From Apodemus sylvaticus (taxonomy: Eukaryota; Chordata; Mammalia; Rodentia; Muridae), in assembly GCF_947179515.1 (NCBI RefSeq), contig NC_067472.1:110410506-110474505 (forward strand): DNA of 64,000 nucleotides, in the 5' to 3' direction. Made by a program: the position numbers and the translations under genes. Shown piece by piece: positions 45,655-57,660 of the stretch. How positions within the stretch are numbered: position 1 is the first letter of the stretch; every line of letters begins with the position of its first letter. The notes under the pieces were generated by a model that made no database searches, was not told where the DNA came from, and saw only the letters and a program-made list of their open reading frames with translations.

Positions 45655-45770
45655 AGATGTGTCTTATACTTCATCTCAATCTTTACAGTAATCCTGGAAA
45701 AAGACATAATTGTACACTTTGCGTGGATGTAGAAAGTATGGTTTGGAGAGATGGAATAAGTGTTAGGGGT
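45655..45770 (-). mobile_element. MIR-like fragment, minus
   Basis: 'cttcatctcaatctttacag' and 'taatcctgg' match the reversed MIR 3' part ('cctcacaacaaccctgtgagg'). Confidence 0.5.
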
Positions 45771-46537
45771 CCCTCAAGCAGGAAGTAGTTATAACGAGAT
45801 TGAAAACTCACTCTATTGACTCTAGGACACAAAACATAAACTAGCCTCCAAGACCTCAAAGCTCCAAAGATGGAGTCTATGCTTGTATTTATACACATTC
45901 TGCTTGACTTATTTTCATGTCTTTCTAAGGAAAGAACTAGATGTTATCCCAATATGCTAAAAGAATTCTGTCTTTCCAGGCTTAGCTTCCAGCATTTGAG
46001 TTACTGAAATCTACTTTACTTTTATTCCCAAATGTGTCTATCATGCCTTATCTTTTTGATGGATATTGGCAAGTATCAGTCCCCCATCTCTGAGAGACAA
46101 TATTTTAGAGCAAGATAGTCAGAGAAAGAGGATTAAGTGAGATAATCCAGTTGAAGTGCTTGGTAGAGTACACTCCGCAGTATGGAGGACAATTAGCAGG
46201 ATGGAAAACATTCCACACAGTATGGGGTATAGTCTGCAGTATGGCCAGTTACTGTTAGTCTTTATACAATTTTGCTTTCTCTTGTGGATCTAACCTCTCA
46301 TTTTTAAAGTAGAAGTGAGATTGTTTCTAGAATTCACAAAATTTAGGTGGACTTTTCCTTTGACACAGCAATTTTCTGACCAGTGTATACTTCTTTCTCA
46401 TATTGCTCCATATTTATTGGACCCACAAGGTGCATTGAAAATATAAACAATATTTTCCCTGAGATTAAAATATGGTTTATCAACTTTGTTCCTCATTCTA
46501 ATTAGAGACATGACTACATGTACATAAGATCATACTG
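45771..46537. other. Unique sequence with short degenerate repeat
   Basis: 46170-46245 has three cagtatgg words and related spacers, a small degenerate tandem array. Nothing else. Confidence 0.4.
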
Positions 46538-46680
46538 GTGGAAGGAAGAAGAAAGGGGAGGGAGGAGGAAAAGAAGGATGAGGGAGAAATAGAAAGACAC
46601 AGAGAGGGAGCTGGGAAAGAAAGAGGAATGGAAGGAACACGGATGAAGACAAAGAATAAAGAAGAAAAGGATAAAAAGAT
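46538..46680 (+). repeat. Purine-rich (GA)n-like tract
   Basis: Strongly purine-biased, low complexity. The ORFs across it are artefacts of the bias. Confidence 0.8.
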
Positions 46681-48046
46681 GACCACGAAAAAGAACAGAA
46701 AAGTACAGAGTATCCAGGCTGGAGACCTCAGGCACTGAGACCTGGGAAAACAACTTCATAGTAGCGTTAATGTGGTGTTCTGCTTCCCCAAGGCTGCGGC
46801 AAGAGGAAAAAGGGGGAGGGGATAAAAGGAGCAAAGAAAAGGAAGACTGGGTTTGATCACAGATAACCATATCTGATCCTGTACCATTTAGTAAATAATA
46901 ATGAAATTATAATTTAGTTTACTATTGTATAAATGCAGCTACATTCATTGTTGAGCACCTATTTTATGATTTACAGGGTTATCTCAGGTAGCTGGTACTG
47001 CTTGTGTAAATTCACAAAATGGCAAGTTTTCAGCATAGGGGCTTCAGCATCACACATTACCCTCATAGTTGGTCTGAGTGGTTCCATTCAGAGTGGGCTA
47101 TCTGCCAGCAGAACACTCTAGGTCCCTCTAGTCACCATGTAGCTCTTTCTCATATACACTGTTTTTATATACATTGTGACTTTAAAACATTGTTATTATT
47201 GCCCTGAGCATATTGGGGCCTCAGGATGTGCATTGCCTGACATTGCCTTACCAATGTGTCAAGCATGACTTAGGCTCCAATGGGTTTTCCTAACTGTCTG
47301 GAAGATTCCACAAAGCAAACAGTTCTTTTTGCATGATCGATATATTTAATTATTGATTGTGTCACAAGAGAGAATGCACTAGTTGGTTTTTTATATCTTG
47401 GTTAATTCTTGTTTTTCTCTTTCTCTAATGAAACTATGATAGTGGTCCTCTGACCTCCACAACTTCAAGCTGAATTAGAGAGATATTGGAACGATCCTCA
47501 ATGAAGCAATTCTCTTAGATGATCTCAGCTTGTCTGCAAACCATTATTGGGGATGACTTGTATGTATACTTTATTTGGGGCAAACCAGAGGTTTATATGA
47601 CCTTGGAGAGTGAGAAGGAATTTTTAGGGTAAATGAAAAGCACTGCCTTAGAGTTTTAAAGTTCTGTGAATAGCTCCTTTACATGGAGAAACATTCCAGA
47701 AATCCCAGGTACTGGATGAGCGGGTTCTTTTAGGGATGGGTTGGAGGAATTGAAGAGGAATGGGAAAAGAGGAAGTTGAACTTGTAAATCTGCCAAGGCC
47801 AAGAACAACTTGACCTTTCCCAGGTAGAGGGTGTGCTAGTTTGGGCTCCCCAGACAAGGTCAGAAAAAGGGAAGTCCTGCTGGTAAAGAGAGTCCTTCAT
47901 TTTGTGCTGAGCTGGGATGAGCTATGTGGTGGTGGTAGACTTTGACTTTAATTAGCAGTGTTTCCCCACAGATAAGAGCCCTTGTTGAGGGAGTAGGTTT
48001 GTTCTAACAATATCAGGTTGCAATAACTCAAGCTAGTCCTTTTAAC
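46681..48046. other. Unique sequence
   Basis: Nothing recognised. Confidence 0.4.
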
Positions 48047-48180
48047 ATTTTTTTTATTTAATTTTTTTTACTTATTCATTTTATACCCTGTTCACCACCT
48101 CCCTCCCGGACCCCCCCCCCCAATGGCCCACAATCCTTGCCCTCACTCCTATCCCCTTCTCCTCTGAGCTCATCTCTTGT
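48047..48180 (-). mobile_element. L1 3' end fragment, minus, older subfamily
   Basis: Reversed A-tail, then 'ttcattttataccctgttca' and 'ccacctccctcccgga', a C-run, and 'cacaatccttgcc' match the C-rich reversed 3' UTR of older rodent L1. Confidence 0.65.
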
Positions 48181-48769
48181 CTTCATCTGGCTTATTTTCA
48201 GCTTTCCTCTGTGAGATGGAACAGTTTTAGGACTCTGGCTGATACTGTGTTCTTAGATATACCAGCTTAAGCAAACTGATAAGCCAAAATAAATTGATCT
48301 TCCTCATAAATTTCTCTATTGGGGGCTTCTATTAACCCAATGGTAAATGGACTAAAACACACCCTAACTATGAGTTTATTTGTAAAAAAATGTGTCATTT
48401 TGCTAAAAATAAAAATTTTCCATACCATAGGTTTGCTTCAAACCTTCAAAATACTTGAGTGAATGAATAACTAGAGTCACTAATGAGAGGCCCATTCTAT
48501 TAGATGAATAAAATCATGTACATTTTCATAGCAGAAGCAATGTCTGTGTGAGATTTTGAAGGGAAAAATAATAAGCATTTGAACAAAATGATACTTATGT
48601 CCTAAGGTAATTTTTTTAAATCTTCCCAATACTTTCATGCTAATTTTTTACTGGCACACAGTGGCAGTCTAATGTGTCCATTCATGTCACATTCCTGAAC
48701 CAAGAGTTGTGGAGTGGGATCCAAACAGTTTTCTGTGGGGAGAAGGGTCATGAATAAGAGTGAGTTCTA
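48181..48769. other. AT-rich unique sequence
   Basis: Nothing recognised. Confidence 0.4.
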
Positions 48770-48990
48770 GGGAAGTAGTGGTAGCTGGGCTCAAATACCT
48801 AGAACCCACATACAATTCTGGGTATTTTTCTTGTGCCTGTAATCCCACCTTTGTGGAGTGGGGTAGAGACTGGAGGACTGCTATGGTTCTCTGGTAGCCA
48901 ACTTAGGTCCAGATTCAGTGAAATAACCTGTGTCAAGGTCATAAAACAGAGTGAGAGGACACCTCTGAGCTCCCAGCATGAACGTTGCAC
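48770..48990 (+). mobile_element. B4/RSINE-like SINE, diverged
   Basis: 'ttgtgcctgtaatcccacct' with 'agactggaggactgctatgg' and 'gcctgggcc'-type decay follows the B1/B4 order. Confidence 0.55.
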
Positions 48991-49939
48991 ATTATGTGCA
49001 TATAGCATACATGTGTACTTGCAACACATACTTAAGTATTGCAACACACACACATACAAACACATGTGCTTTATACATACACAAAATGAAAATAGTCTTT
49101 AGTTGCTTCTATATAGATCATATATATGTATATGTATATATATATACTATAAAATATATAGTTTCTTGTTATAATCCTCTAAATAATACAGCTTGAGAAT
49201 TATCTATGTAACATTGAAGCCAGAGAGAGGCAACATCTGAAACAGCTCCAAACAGAGCTGACAAACGTGCAATGTTCAACGGACTCCACGTTCCCCAACT
49301 ATTTGCACGATGGCTTTATTAGATATATACTCAAAACAAAAGACACCTGGATCTAGTAGTCTGATTGTCCCTTCCACTGACACAGATGATTGAAAACTTG
49401 TCCTGTGAGAAGAAACCAACCCATGGATGTATGTCTTATTTCTGGATACAAACTTAAGTCTCATTCAGTAAAATGCCAGGCTCAAACATAACTTCAAGTG
49501 AGAACACAGAAGAAAACCAGGGGTCATCAGTAGCAGAAGACTAAAAACCGGACCCAATGAGAGCCTATACTCCAAGCCTAAAAATGTATGACTATTTTAC
49601 TCTACTTGGCAAATAGACTTTTTAGCTATGATTAAGATTGCGTGCTGTGAAATGTAGAAATGAGCGTGGCTTATCTTTGAGAGTTAAACTTAATGATATG
49701 GGTGAGCACTTAAAAACTGGGAGCACTTCCTGACTGCGGTTGGACACAGTGATCTATCAAGAAAGTTATAACATGAGAAGAACCAAGCCCTACATTGCTG
49801 GCTTTGAAGAAAGCTATAGCAACCCAGCCTATACCAGCTGATACAATCTGAAAAGACACATGACTTTATAACCAAGCTCCAGAAAGAAAGGGCACACTCC
49901 TAAACTTTTATATTTATACCAGCATTCTTTTTTATTTTG
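48991..49939. other. Unique sequence with short (TA)n at 49113-49147
   Basis: Apart from the small TA/TG repeats near 49040-49150 nothing is recognised. Confidence 0.4.
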
Positions 49940-50490
49940 TTACTTTTTTTTAACATTTTATTGATTCTCTGTGAGTTCACATTATGTATCCCAGACCTGC
50001 CTATGTCTCTGCTCCCTCATAGCCTCCTTTCATTCTTACCACCTTCCTCTCAAATAGAAGACACACAAAAAACAAAGAAACAACCTCACCCAAACCCCAC
50101 AAACCTTAGAAAACCATCTCATTGTAGAAACTAAAGTATCTCACAGTGTTTCCCACAGTACACTCCTATGTCCACATCTCTTGCACGTGTTCATTGCAAT
50201 GAGTCAGTAGTCTGGGTTGACATCTTTGGCTTCTGTGACACCATCACTATTGAATCCTCACCAAGCCTCCTCTCAATTATCCCATCCTTGCGTTGTGTCA
50301 TGGAGATCCTGCAGCTTTGAATGAGCAGGACTGGTCCTTTCATGTATCTGAAACATTCATAGATGATATAGATTTTGACGTGGGCAACTCAGAGCCCTGG
50401 ATCTGGGCCTGAGTGGTAGCTGAGCTGTTCAGCATGCTAGTTTTTTCTTATCAGCACCACCTGAGCAAGCTCTCCAGCACTGCTCTGGCT
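49940..50490 (-). mobile_element. Older L1 (Lx-type) 3' UTR fragment, minus
   Basis: 'taacattttattgattctct' with 'gtgagttcaca', 'gttcattgcaatgagtcagt', 'tgtcatggagatcctgcagc' and 'ccctggatctgggcctgagt' are typical of the reversed 3' UTR of an old rodent L1. Confidence 0.72.
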
Positions 50491-51118
50491 ATAACTCAGC
50501 ATTTCTAATCTAAAAATGTATGATAACAAATTTGTGTTGCTTTAGCCGTCTACTCAGAGATATTTCCTTATGGCTGCTGTCAACACTTAAGACAGATAAT
50601 TTTGTCTTGTCACCTGTCTTACAAATTTGCCCATGACTCATGTGTATCCTTTGATGTGGAATTTATCCTCAGCCCCAGTAAACAGGAAACAGCCAATAGC
50701 TAACCTTGAATGGCAATTGGTTCAAGGAAAAGGGAGTTAAGCCATATATATATATCACATGTATATACCTATTTGTGGGGTGTATATTCACACATACAAC
50801 ACATAATGCATGCATGTACATGTGTGGGATACGAGTCAACAGCTCTCAAACGTAAGCTATTGAGAGTCTCTATGTAAACCTGTCACTTCTCAATTAGTGT
50901 AGTCTGACTGGCCAGTAAGACTCAGGAACCCTTTTTCTGGTTCCACAATGCCTGGCTTCTTTGAGGATGCTGGAAATCTGAACTCTGGTTCTCAGATTTT
51001 TGTGCCAAGTGCTTTTTTGATTGAACCATTGCTCTCCCGTGAATATTTTAAGTGCTCATTTATATGGAAATTCTAATGTGTGTGTGTGTTTCTGTGCATA
51101 TACATCTACAGGGATAGA
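50491..51118. other. Unique sequence
   Basis: Short TA-rich run near 50746-50765; otherwise nothing. Confidence 0.4.
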
Positions 51119-51169
51119 CATACACACCTACCTACCTACATACACACACACACAGACACACAGACACAC

Positions 51170-51233
<64 letters not shown>

Positions 51234-51237
51234 ACCA
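51119..51237 (+). repeat. (CA)n / (ACAG)n / (CA)n composite microsatellite
   Basis: CTAC, CA, ACAG and CA units in succession. Confidence 0.96.
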
Positions 51238-51929
51238 TTACACCATCACATTCCCCTACTAATCCCATTCTGTTGTTTTGGGGAATTAGAAGACTGAATG
51301 AAAAAGATACACAGAAGTCAGTATCAGGAAAATAATAGCTGGGTATTAGACCATGTCAATGATTTAGAAGAACTATGTGTTCACTGAAGGGACCATGGGC
51401 CACGTTGAAAAAGAATAGGGTTATTATATCAGGATTGAGCTCTAATAAAAGATGAGACAAAGAAATGAAAGTTGACATTTCTGAAGCCAGCATCCTACAG
51501 AGTCCCTTATCCTTATGGAGTTATTTACCTCATGACTTGATGTGTCTCCAGTTCAGAGCCATTTGAAATACCAGTGGTGTTTTCCTGAGCTGCCATTCCA
51601 AGTGTTTTTTTGTCTAACTGTCAACATTTTCTATTTAGCAGTTACCAAGTTCTTGTTTTATAAAATGAAAAATAGAACCCATTTGTGGCCATTGTCAGGG
51701 CTTCGGAAGTTGTATTTATACAGCTGGTGAACATGCAGTCACTGTGTGAAAAATCAAGAAGTACTTGTACCTTGTCAGAGTTGACCATGAGTTATGATGG
51801 GAATATCAAAGCGCATTTCCTTTCTACTAGCTCTGTAAGTCAGCTTTATACTTAGACATAAATAAACTTTTGCTCCTTTGATTATGACTATAAAATGTGT
51901 TCCTTGCATGTTGCTATAGACATGGGGAA
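51238..51929. other. Unique sequence
   Basis: Nothing recognised. Confidence 0.4.
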
Positions 51930-52610
51930 AGGGAAACATACTAGTGGTTGTCATGGAAACCAGTGAAGCCACTTTGAAAATAATATAGCACTTCCTCAAC
52001 GAAAGAGAAATAGAACTATCATATGACCCAGCCATATCACTCTTGGTCCTATACCCAAAGGAATTTGTACCCTCCTATAGAGACACTTGCACACTGATGT
52101 TTATTCCAACTCTATAATATCTAGGAGATGAAATTAACATGGATCTTTATAAACTGCTGAGTATATAATCAAAATGTGGTGTATTATTATATACAATGAA
52201 ATTTTATTCAGCTCTAACAAAACCAAAATTACAGATTTCTTATGGCAAATAGATGACAATGGGAAATATAAGTTATCCTGAGTAGGTACCCAGGCCCAGA
52301 ATGACAAAAGTTCCATTTATTTCTCACACATATCCGTTAATCTTGTGAGTCTAACTTGGAGTTCCTGAAGGATCTGGGATAGGAGTGAGGGGACAGTGGT
52401 GTGAATTGCCTTAATGGAAGAGGGTGCAACTCATAGGTAAAGTGAGCATATAGAAGGAGAAAACTGGCCATCGAATCGTGTAAGCATGCAGGCACGAAGT
52501 AACAGGACAGATGAAATGTGTGGGGATAGAAGGATTAATCAAAATGAAGGGCATATGAAAAAATACCACACAGACACCTATGATCTTATACCCTAATTAA
52601 AAAATATACA
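51930..52610 (+). mobile_element. Older L1 fragment: ORF2 C-terminus and 3' UTR
   Basis: 'atgacccagccatatcactc' with 'ggtcctatacccaaaggaat', 'atgtttattccaactctata' and 'caatgaaattttattcagct' match the end of ORF2. 'atcaaaatgaagggcatatg' and an A-rich end at about 52600 are 3' UTR. The frame is destroyed. Subfamily older than copy 1. Confidence 0.85.
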
Positions 52611-53639
52611 GGAAAATGTGAAGGGAGATACCTTACTTTGCTAGACAGTGCTGGTCATAAAGCAGTAAGTATTCCAGTTGCAGAGTGGTATAATTCCATA
52701 GGATTTTTAAATCACAGTGTCCCAAGAAGTCTACCAAATAATGTAGCTCCTCTGGGTTGCTTGCCAGATAAGTTGATATGATCCTATTCCCAAAGATACC
52801 ACATACTTTGGATGTAAGATACAAAGAAATCAAGTTTAAACCAAGTTAGAAGACCCCTCTCTGTTGGCTGTCTTTCATACTGCTGAATAGTGTTGTGTAA
52901 GTGGTCAGAAAAGTAAAAGCACTTATGATGTTATGAGCTTTGAATTACAATACCAGTGTTCCAGGAAATACATGCTCACTGGAGCAATAGTGGCAAAACT
53001 CATATGGTATTAACCAACTCTCTGGTTGGATTTGAGGTATGTTTTACTACAGGTAATCTATTCCTGGTACTGAAAATCTAGTCAAAGGCCCATTACTGAT
53101 GAGGTCTTAGGGCTAGAGGAAACCTACTACTGCTGTGTGTCTCAACTAACAAAATATCAAACTGCATTCTAAATATCTATATTTATATTCACAGACATAG
53201 GCTGTGTCCAGGCATAATCAGAGAAGCCCTTGTTTGCAGATGAATGCAGAGACCAATGGTTGTACAAGAAGATGATAGTAAGTAGTAATTTTAGGGATCA
53301 GCCATTTATAAGACATTTAATTTCACCCCATTTATTTCACAGGGATCATTATGAAATAGGGGGGCAGAAAGCATAACAAAAGCTCTAAAGGCTATGAAAT
53401 TTCCTCTTCTAAGAACAGCACGGCCACAGCACTTGTGATTCCACAGCAGCTGAGTTTACTGGCATTTGACCCAGCCAAAATTCAGCTGTGGGTGGAGAAG
53501 AGCTTATCATGTGGTCCTACCACTTACTGTTGAACTCTTGGCAATTAACAGTTTATGGGAGAGGAAGAGGCAGAGTATCCAGTTGTGCACTTATTGGTGA
53601 GACCACCAGGCTCTGTTGCATAGTTTCAAACACATGGCC
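52611..53639. other. Unique sequence
   Basis: Nothing recognised. Confidence 0.4.
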
Positions 53640-53830
53640 ATACAGATGGTCTTAGTTAAAATCAGTGGGACATAAAAACAAAATTAAAAAATCATGAATA
53701 TAAAAAGGAGATGTAGGGTGGAGAAAGGGAGACTAGCCGGAGTGGGAGGAAGATAAGAGAGAGCGTGGAGGAGAGTAACCAGGACATATGCTTACCCACA
53801 GATGACAATATCAGTATATGCAAGACATAT
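53640..53830 (+). mobile_element. Possible old L1 3' UTR fragment
   Basis: 'gagagtaaccaggacatatg' with 'cttac', preceded by a GA-rich stretch, resembles the Lx-type L1 3' end. Weak. Confidence 0.45.
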
Positions 53831-54289
53831 CTTTTCATTATTTATTCTCATTCTGAATGATTGGCAGGGTTTAAGGAAACAGAAAGAGAAAATTTCCAGG
53901 TCTCATTGACCCTGTCCTACATGAATTGCTCCTCCTCTTATCTTCCCCAGCCACCATTGCTTTTTCTCATTTCCTCCCCAGTTGGTTTTTATTTATTTTC
54001 TCCTTTTCTTTTAAAGAAAAGCACATCACCAACCAGTAGTATAAAAAGCCAGCCAAGAAAGAGGGGTCTTTAACTTGGCTTCAACTTCATTTCCTTGAAT
54101 CTTATATGCAAAGTATGTTGTATCTTCAGGAATAGAATCATATCAACTGTGTCTGACAAGCAACCTCGATGGACTGCAGAAGTCAGCATGGTTTTGGGGG
54201 GCGGGGCTCCTTTGCCTCTATAATTTACAGACCTTATAGAGGTATCCCACTTTTAGAAGTGAATTAACTGTGGAGTTGATGACAATGGT

Positions 54290-54410
54290 GAGCCTGTGAA
54301 CTTCTGGACTCTACTGGGATTAGAAGCATGAGAAACCCAACTCTTATAAGGTTGCTAAAGATTGAACCCAGGGATTTCTGCACAATAAGCAAAAACTACC
54401 AAATGTTCTA
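54290..54410 (-). mobile_element. Possible B4-like SINE, minus
   Basis: A B1-like part ('ctactgggattagaagcatg' and 'agaaaccc') is followed by a reversed ID-like part ('gattgaacccagggatttct'), the order expected for reversed B4. Diverged. Confidence 0.45.
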
Positions 54411-54667
54411 CATATCCAGACACATATTTACATTTTAATCATCATTGAGCACATTTTCCCCCTCTCTGTGGAGTTCCTCACAATAATTCACTCTCATTGA
54501 CAACCATATTACAAATTTTCTTGAGTGAGTTTTCAATCCAAATATCCATTTTTCATTCTGTTTCTTTCTCTAGCACCCCAAACTCAAAATAATTCACACT
54601 GAATACATTAATCTCTTCTCTGCCCAGTGTAAACATTGTCTATGGCCCATTATAGCACTATCATTGA

Positions 54668-54682
54668 CCACATGCCCATATT
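54668..54682 (+). repeat. 15-bp target-site duplication (left) of L1 copy 2
   Basis: The 15 bases ccacatgcccatatt are identical to 57661-57675 and flank the L1 exactly. Confidence 0.95.
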
Positions 54683-54712
54683 TTTTCTTTTATTATTCAA
54701 TATATTCTTTAT

Positions 54713-55723
54713 TTACATTTCAAATGATTTCCCCTTTCCTGGCTCCCCACTCCCAAAAAGTCCCATAAGCCCTTTTTCCTCCCCCTGTTCCCCCATCCAC
54801 CTCTTCCCACTTCCCTGTTCTGGTATTGCCCTACACTGTTTCACTGAGCCTTTCCAGAACCAGGGGCCACTCCTTCCTTCTTCTTCATTTTCATTAAATT
54901 CTAAAAAGTCTTTGATTTCTTTCGTTATTTCTTCTTTGGCCACGGTATCATTGAGTAGAGTATTGTTCAGCCTCCATGTGTATGTGGGCTTTCTGTAGTT
55001 TTTGTTGCTATTGACTACCACTCTTACTTCATAGTGATCTGATAGGAGGCATGGGATTAGTTCGATCTTCTTATATTTGCTGAGGTCTGTCTTGTGACCA
55101 ATTATATGGTTGATTTTGGGGAAGGTACCATGAGGTGCTGAGAAAAAGGTATATTCTTTTGCTTTAGGATGAAATGTCCTGTATATATCTGATAATGCCA
55201 ATTGGTCCAATGATTCAATTAGTTTCACTGTGTCCCTGTTTAGTTTCTGTTTTCCTGATCAGTCCATTGAGTATAGTGGAGTTTTGAAGTCACCCACAAT
55301 TATTGTGTTAGGTGCAATGTGTGCTTTGAGCTTTAGTAAAGTTTCTTTTATGAATGAGGGTGCCCTTGCATTTGGAGCATAGATGTTCTGAATTGAGAGT
55401 TCTTCTTGGTGGATTTCTCCTTTGACCAGAAAGAAGTGTCCTTCCTTGTCTCTTTTGATGACTTTAGGTTGAAAATCAATTTTATCTGATATTAGAATGG
55501 CTACTCCGGCTCCTTTCCTGAGACCATTTGCTTGTAAAATTGTCTTCCAGCCTTTTATACTAAGATAGCGTTTGTCTTTGACACTCAGGTGTGTTTCCTG
55601 TATGCAGCAAAATGTAGGGTCCTGATTCATTATCTAGTCTGTTAATCTATGTCTTTTTATTGGGGAATTGAGTCTATTGATGTTAAGAGATATTAAGGAA
55701 TAGTGATTATTACTTCCTGTCAT
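54713..55723 (-). pseudogene. Truncated L1 ORF2: endonuclease domain fused to 3' UTR sequence
   Basis: The start at 55721-55723 aligns with the ORF2 start of copy 1 (TGSNNHYSLISLNIN). The endonuclease motifs are QETHL, a changed GDFKT (the family has Asn at the fourth position, so a catalytic-region residue is altered) and SDHYE. After residues NENE (about 54888) the frame continues through 3' UTR codons to a stop at 54713-54715. Two in-frame stops are present: TAG near 55640 and TGA just before 55256. No other frameshift is seen, so this stretch is less damaged than copy 1. No reverse transcriptase is encoded, so any mobility must have relied on other L1 copies. Confidence 0.88.
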
Positions 55724-55778
55724 TTTTGATGTTATTTTTATATTTGAATGGTTATCTTCTTTTGATGAAAGAAGGTTA

Positions 55779-57009
55779 CTATCTTGTTTTTTCCAGGGTG
55801 TAGTTTCCCTCCTTGTATTGGAGTTTTGCTCCTGTTAGTCTTTGTAGGGCTGGGTTTGTGGAAAGATATTGTGTAAATTTGGTTTTGTCATGGAATATCT
55901 TGGTTTCTCCATCTATGGTGATTGAGAGTTTTGCTGAGTATAGTAGTCTTGGCTGACATGTGTGTTCTCTTAGAGACTGCATGAGATCCGTCTAGGATCT
56001 TCTAGCTTTCATGGTCTCTGGTGAGAAGTCTGGTGTAATTCTGATAGATCTTCCTTTATATGTCTTGGCCTTTTTTTCTTACTGCCTTTAATATTCTTTC
56101 TTTGTTTAGTACATTTGGGGGTTCGATTAGCATGTGATGGGAGGCATTTCTGTTCTGGTCCAGTTTGTTTGGTGTTCTGAAGGCTTCTTGTGTATTCATT
56201 GGCATCTCTCTCTTTAGGTTAGGGAAGTTTTCTTCCATAATTTTGTTGAAGATATTTGCTGGCCCCTTAAGTTGTAAATCTTCACTCTCATCTATGCCTA
56301 TAACCCTTAGGTTTGGTATTCTCATTGTGTCCTGGATTTCCTGGATGGTTTGGATTACAAGCTTTTTGCATTTTGCATTTTCTTTGACAGTTGCCTCAAT
56401 GGTTTCTATGGTACCTTTGGCATCTGAGATTCTTTCTTCTATCTTTTGTATTCTGTTGTTGATATTTGCCTCTATGGCTCCTGATTTCTTCCCAAGGTTT
56501 TCTATTCCAAAGTTGTCTCCCTTTGTGATTTCCTGGTTTTTTTACTTCTGTTTTTAGGTCCTGGATATAAGTGCTCTTCACTTGCTCAGTTCCTTCACTT
56601 ATTTGTTTGTGTTTTCCTGTAATTCTTTAAGAGATTTTTGTGTTTCCTCTTTCATGACTTCTGCCTGTTGACTCAATTTCTCTTGGATTTCTTTAAGTGA
56701 TTTTTGTATTTCCTCTTGATTGGTTTCTATTTGTTGACCCATATTCTCCTGAATTTCTTTAAGTGATTTTTGTGTTTCCATTGTAAGGGCTTCTAACTTA
56801 TTCATGCTCCCCTGTATTTCTTTAAAAGATTTATTTAAGTCCTTTTTGTGTTCCTCTAGCTGCATCATGACCAGTGATTTTAAATCCAAATCTTGCTTTT
56901 CTGGTGTATTGGGTTATCTAGGACTTGCTGTTGTTGGAGAATTGGGTTCAGATGCTGCCATATTGCCTTGATTTCTGTTAGTAATGTTCCTATGTTTGCC
57001 TTTTGCCTT
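55779..57009 (-). pseudogene. L1 ORF1 of copy 2, start codon lost and multiply broken
   Basis: The codon aligning with the copy-1 start is AAG (57007-57009), so the ATG is lost. The N-terminus (AKGKHRN, TNRNQGNM) follows. In-frame stops lie at 56914-56916 and 56599-56601. The coiled coil between them (56599-56889) has three LKEIQE-type repeats at 22-codon spacing. Frameshifts near 56580 and 56390 and a stop near 56056 break the RRM-like part (RVIGIDESEDLQLKGP). The C-terminal domain (LLYSAKLSI, FHDKTKFTQYLST) ends at 55779. Confidence 0.88.
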
Positions 57010-57150
57010 CTTGTTATCTCTGGCATTAGTTGGTCTTGTTGTCACTGACTGGTGTTTGAACCTCCTGTGAGCCTGTAAGGCTATTTCTGCACCTCTGGAT
57101 GACTGGGTTTCCCCTGGCACAGATTGCTAATGTGCTGCCCTCCTCTTCGG

Positions 57151-57660
57151 TGCCCTTGGAGCCCTAGTGTGTCCTGCCCCAAGCAATGCTATACTTGGGT
57201 TGTTTCTGTGAACCTGGTGCTGCCCGTCTGCTCCTTCAGAGGGCGAAGATAGTGGATGCTGTGTGGACCTTTTCCAAGTGCTTATCACTCAGCAGGGCAA
57301 ACGATCCCCCGACTAGGTTGGTGCACAGACGGCCAGCTGAGCTGCCCAGGCCCTGAGTGCAGGCAAAAGCCTGACAGGCTTAGACCCAATTGATGTTAGC
57401 CTCGGGCTATGTCTGTGTAGCTCCTCTGTCTGTTAGATATCTCTGGCATCTGGCAGCCAAGAAGGCGGATTGCCCCGCAAGTCCTGGGCAGTCTGCAGGG
57501 CAAACAACCCCCCTGACCAGGTTGGCGCAAAGACGGCCTACCAAGCTGCCCAGGGCCTGACAAATCCTGACAGGCTTAGACCCAAGCTATTTTAGCCTCA
57601 GGCTCTGTCTGCGTAGCTGGCTCTGTCACTTAGATCTCTCTGGCATCCAGGAGCCAAGTT
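57151..57660 (-). promoter_or_regulatory. L1 5' UTR with tandem about 203-bp promoter monomers
   Basis: Two tandem units are visible. 57295 and 57498 begin with the same block (gggcaaac, then a C-run, 'aggttggtgcacagacggcc' or its variant), and both units share 'gacaggcttagacccaa' and 'tctctggcatc' near their ends. The period is 203 bp. The outer unit is truncated at 57660. Monomeric tandem promoters are characteristic of murine L1. Confidence 0.85.

Larger units (their letters stand above)
54683..57660 (-). mobile_element. Internally deleted L1 (copy 2): 5' monomers, ORF1, endonuclease half of ORF2, 3' UTR
   Basis: A 2978-bp insertion on the minus strand. It has a reversed A-tail (54683-54720), 3' UTR to about 54880, the ORF2 endonuclease region to 55723, ORF1 (55779 to about 57009), and a 5' UTR of tandem promoter monomers to 57660. 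Compared with copy 1, the part equivalent to about 2148-5163 (linker, reverse transcriptase, Cys-rich domain, ORF2 stop) is absent. The endonuclease frame runs without a break into the 3' UTR (NENE then EEGRSGPWFWK). A perfect 15-bp target-site duplication flanks the whole, so standard target-primed insertion is clear. Stops in both ORFs show age. It is probably a member of, or convergent with, half-L1 (HAL1-like) elements. Confidence 0.93.

Noticed and set aside
54636..54998. 120-codon plus-strand ORF
   Set aside because: Antisense of the L1 3' UTR and endonuclease sequence of copy 2.
56165..56557. 130-codon plus-strand ORF rich in Ser/Ile/Phe
   Set aside because: Antisense of L1 ORF1; the same shadow appears at 505-834 in copy 1.
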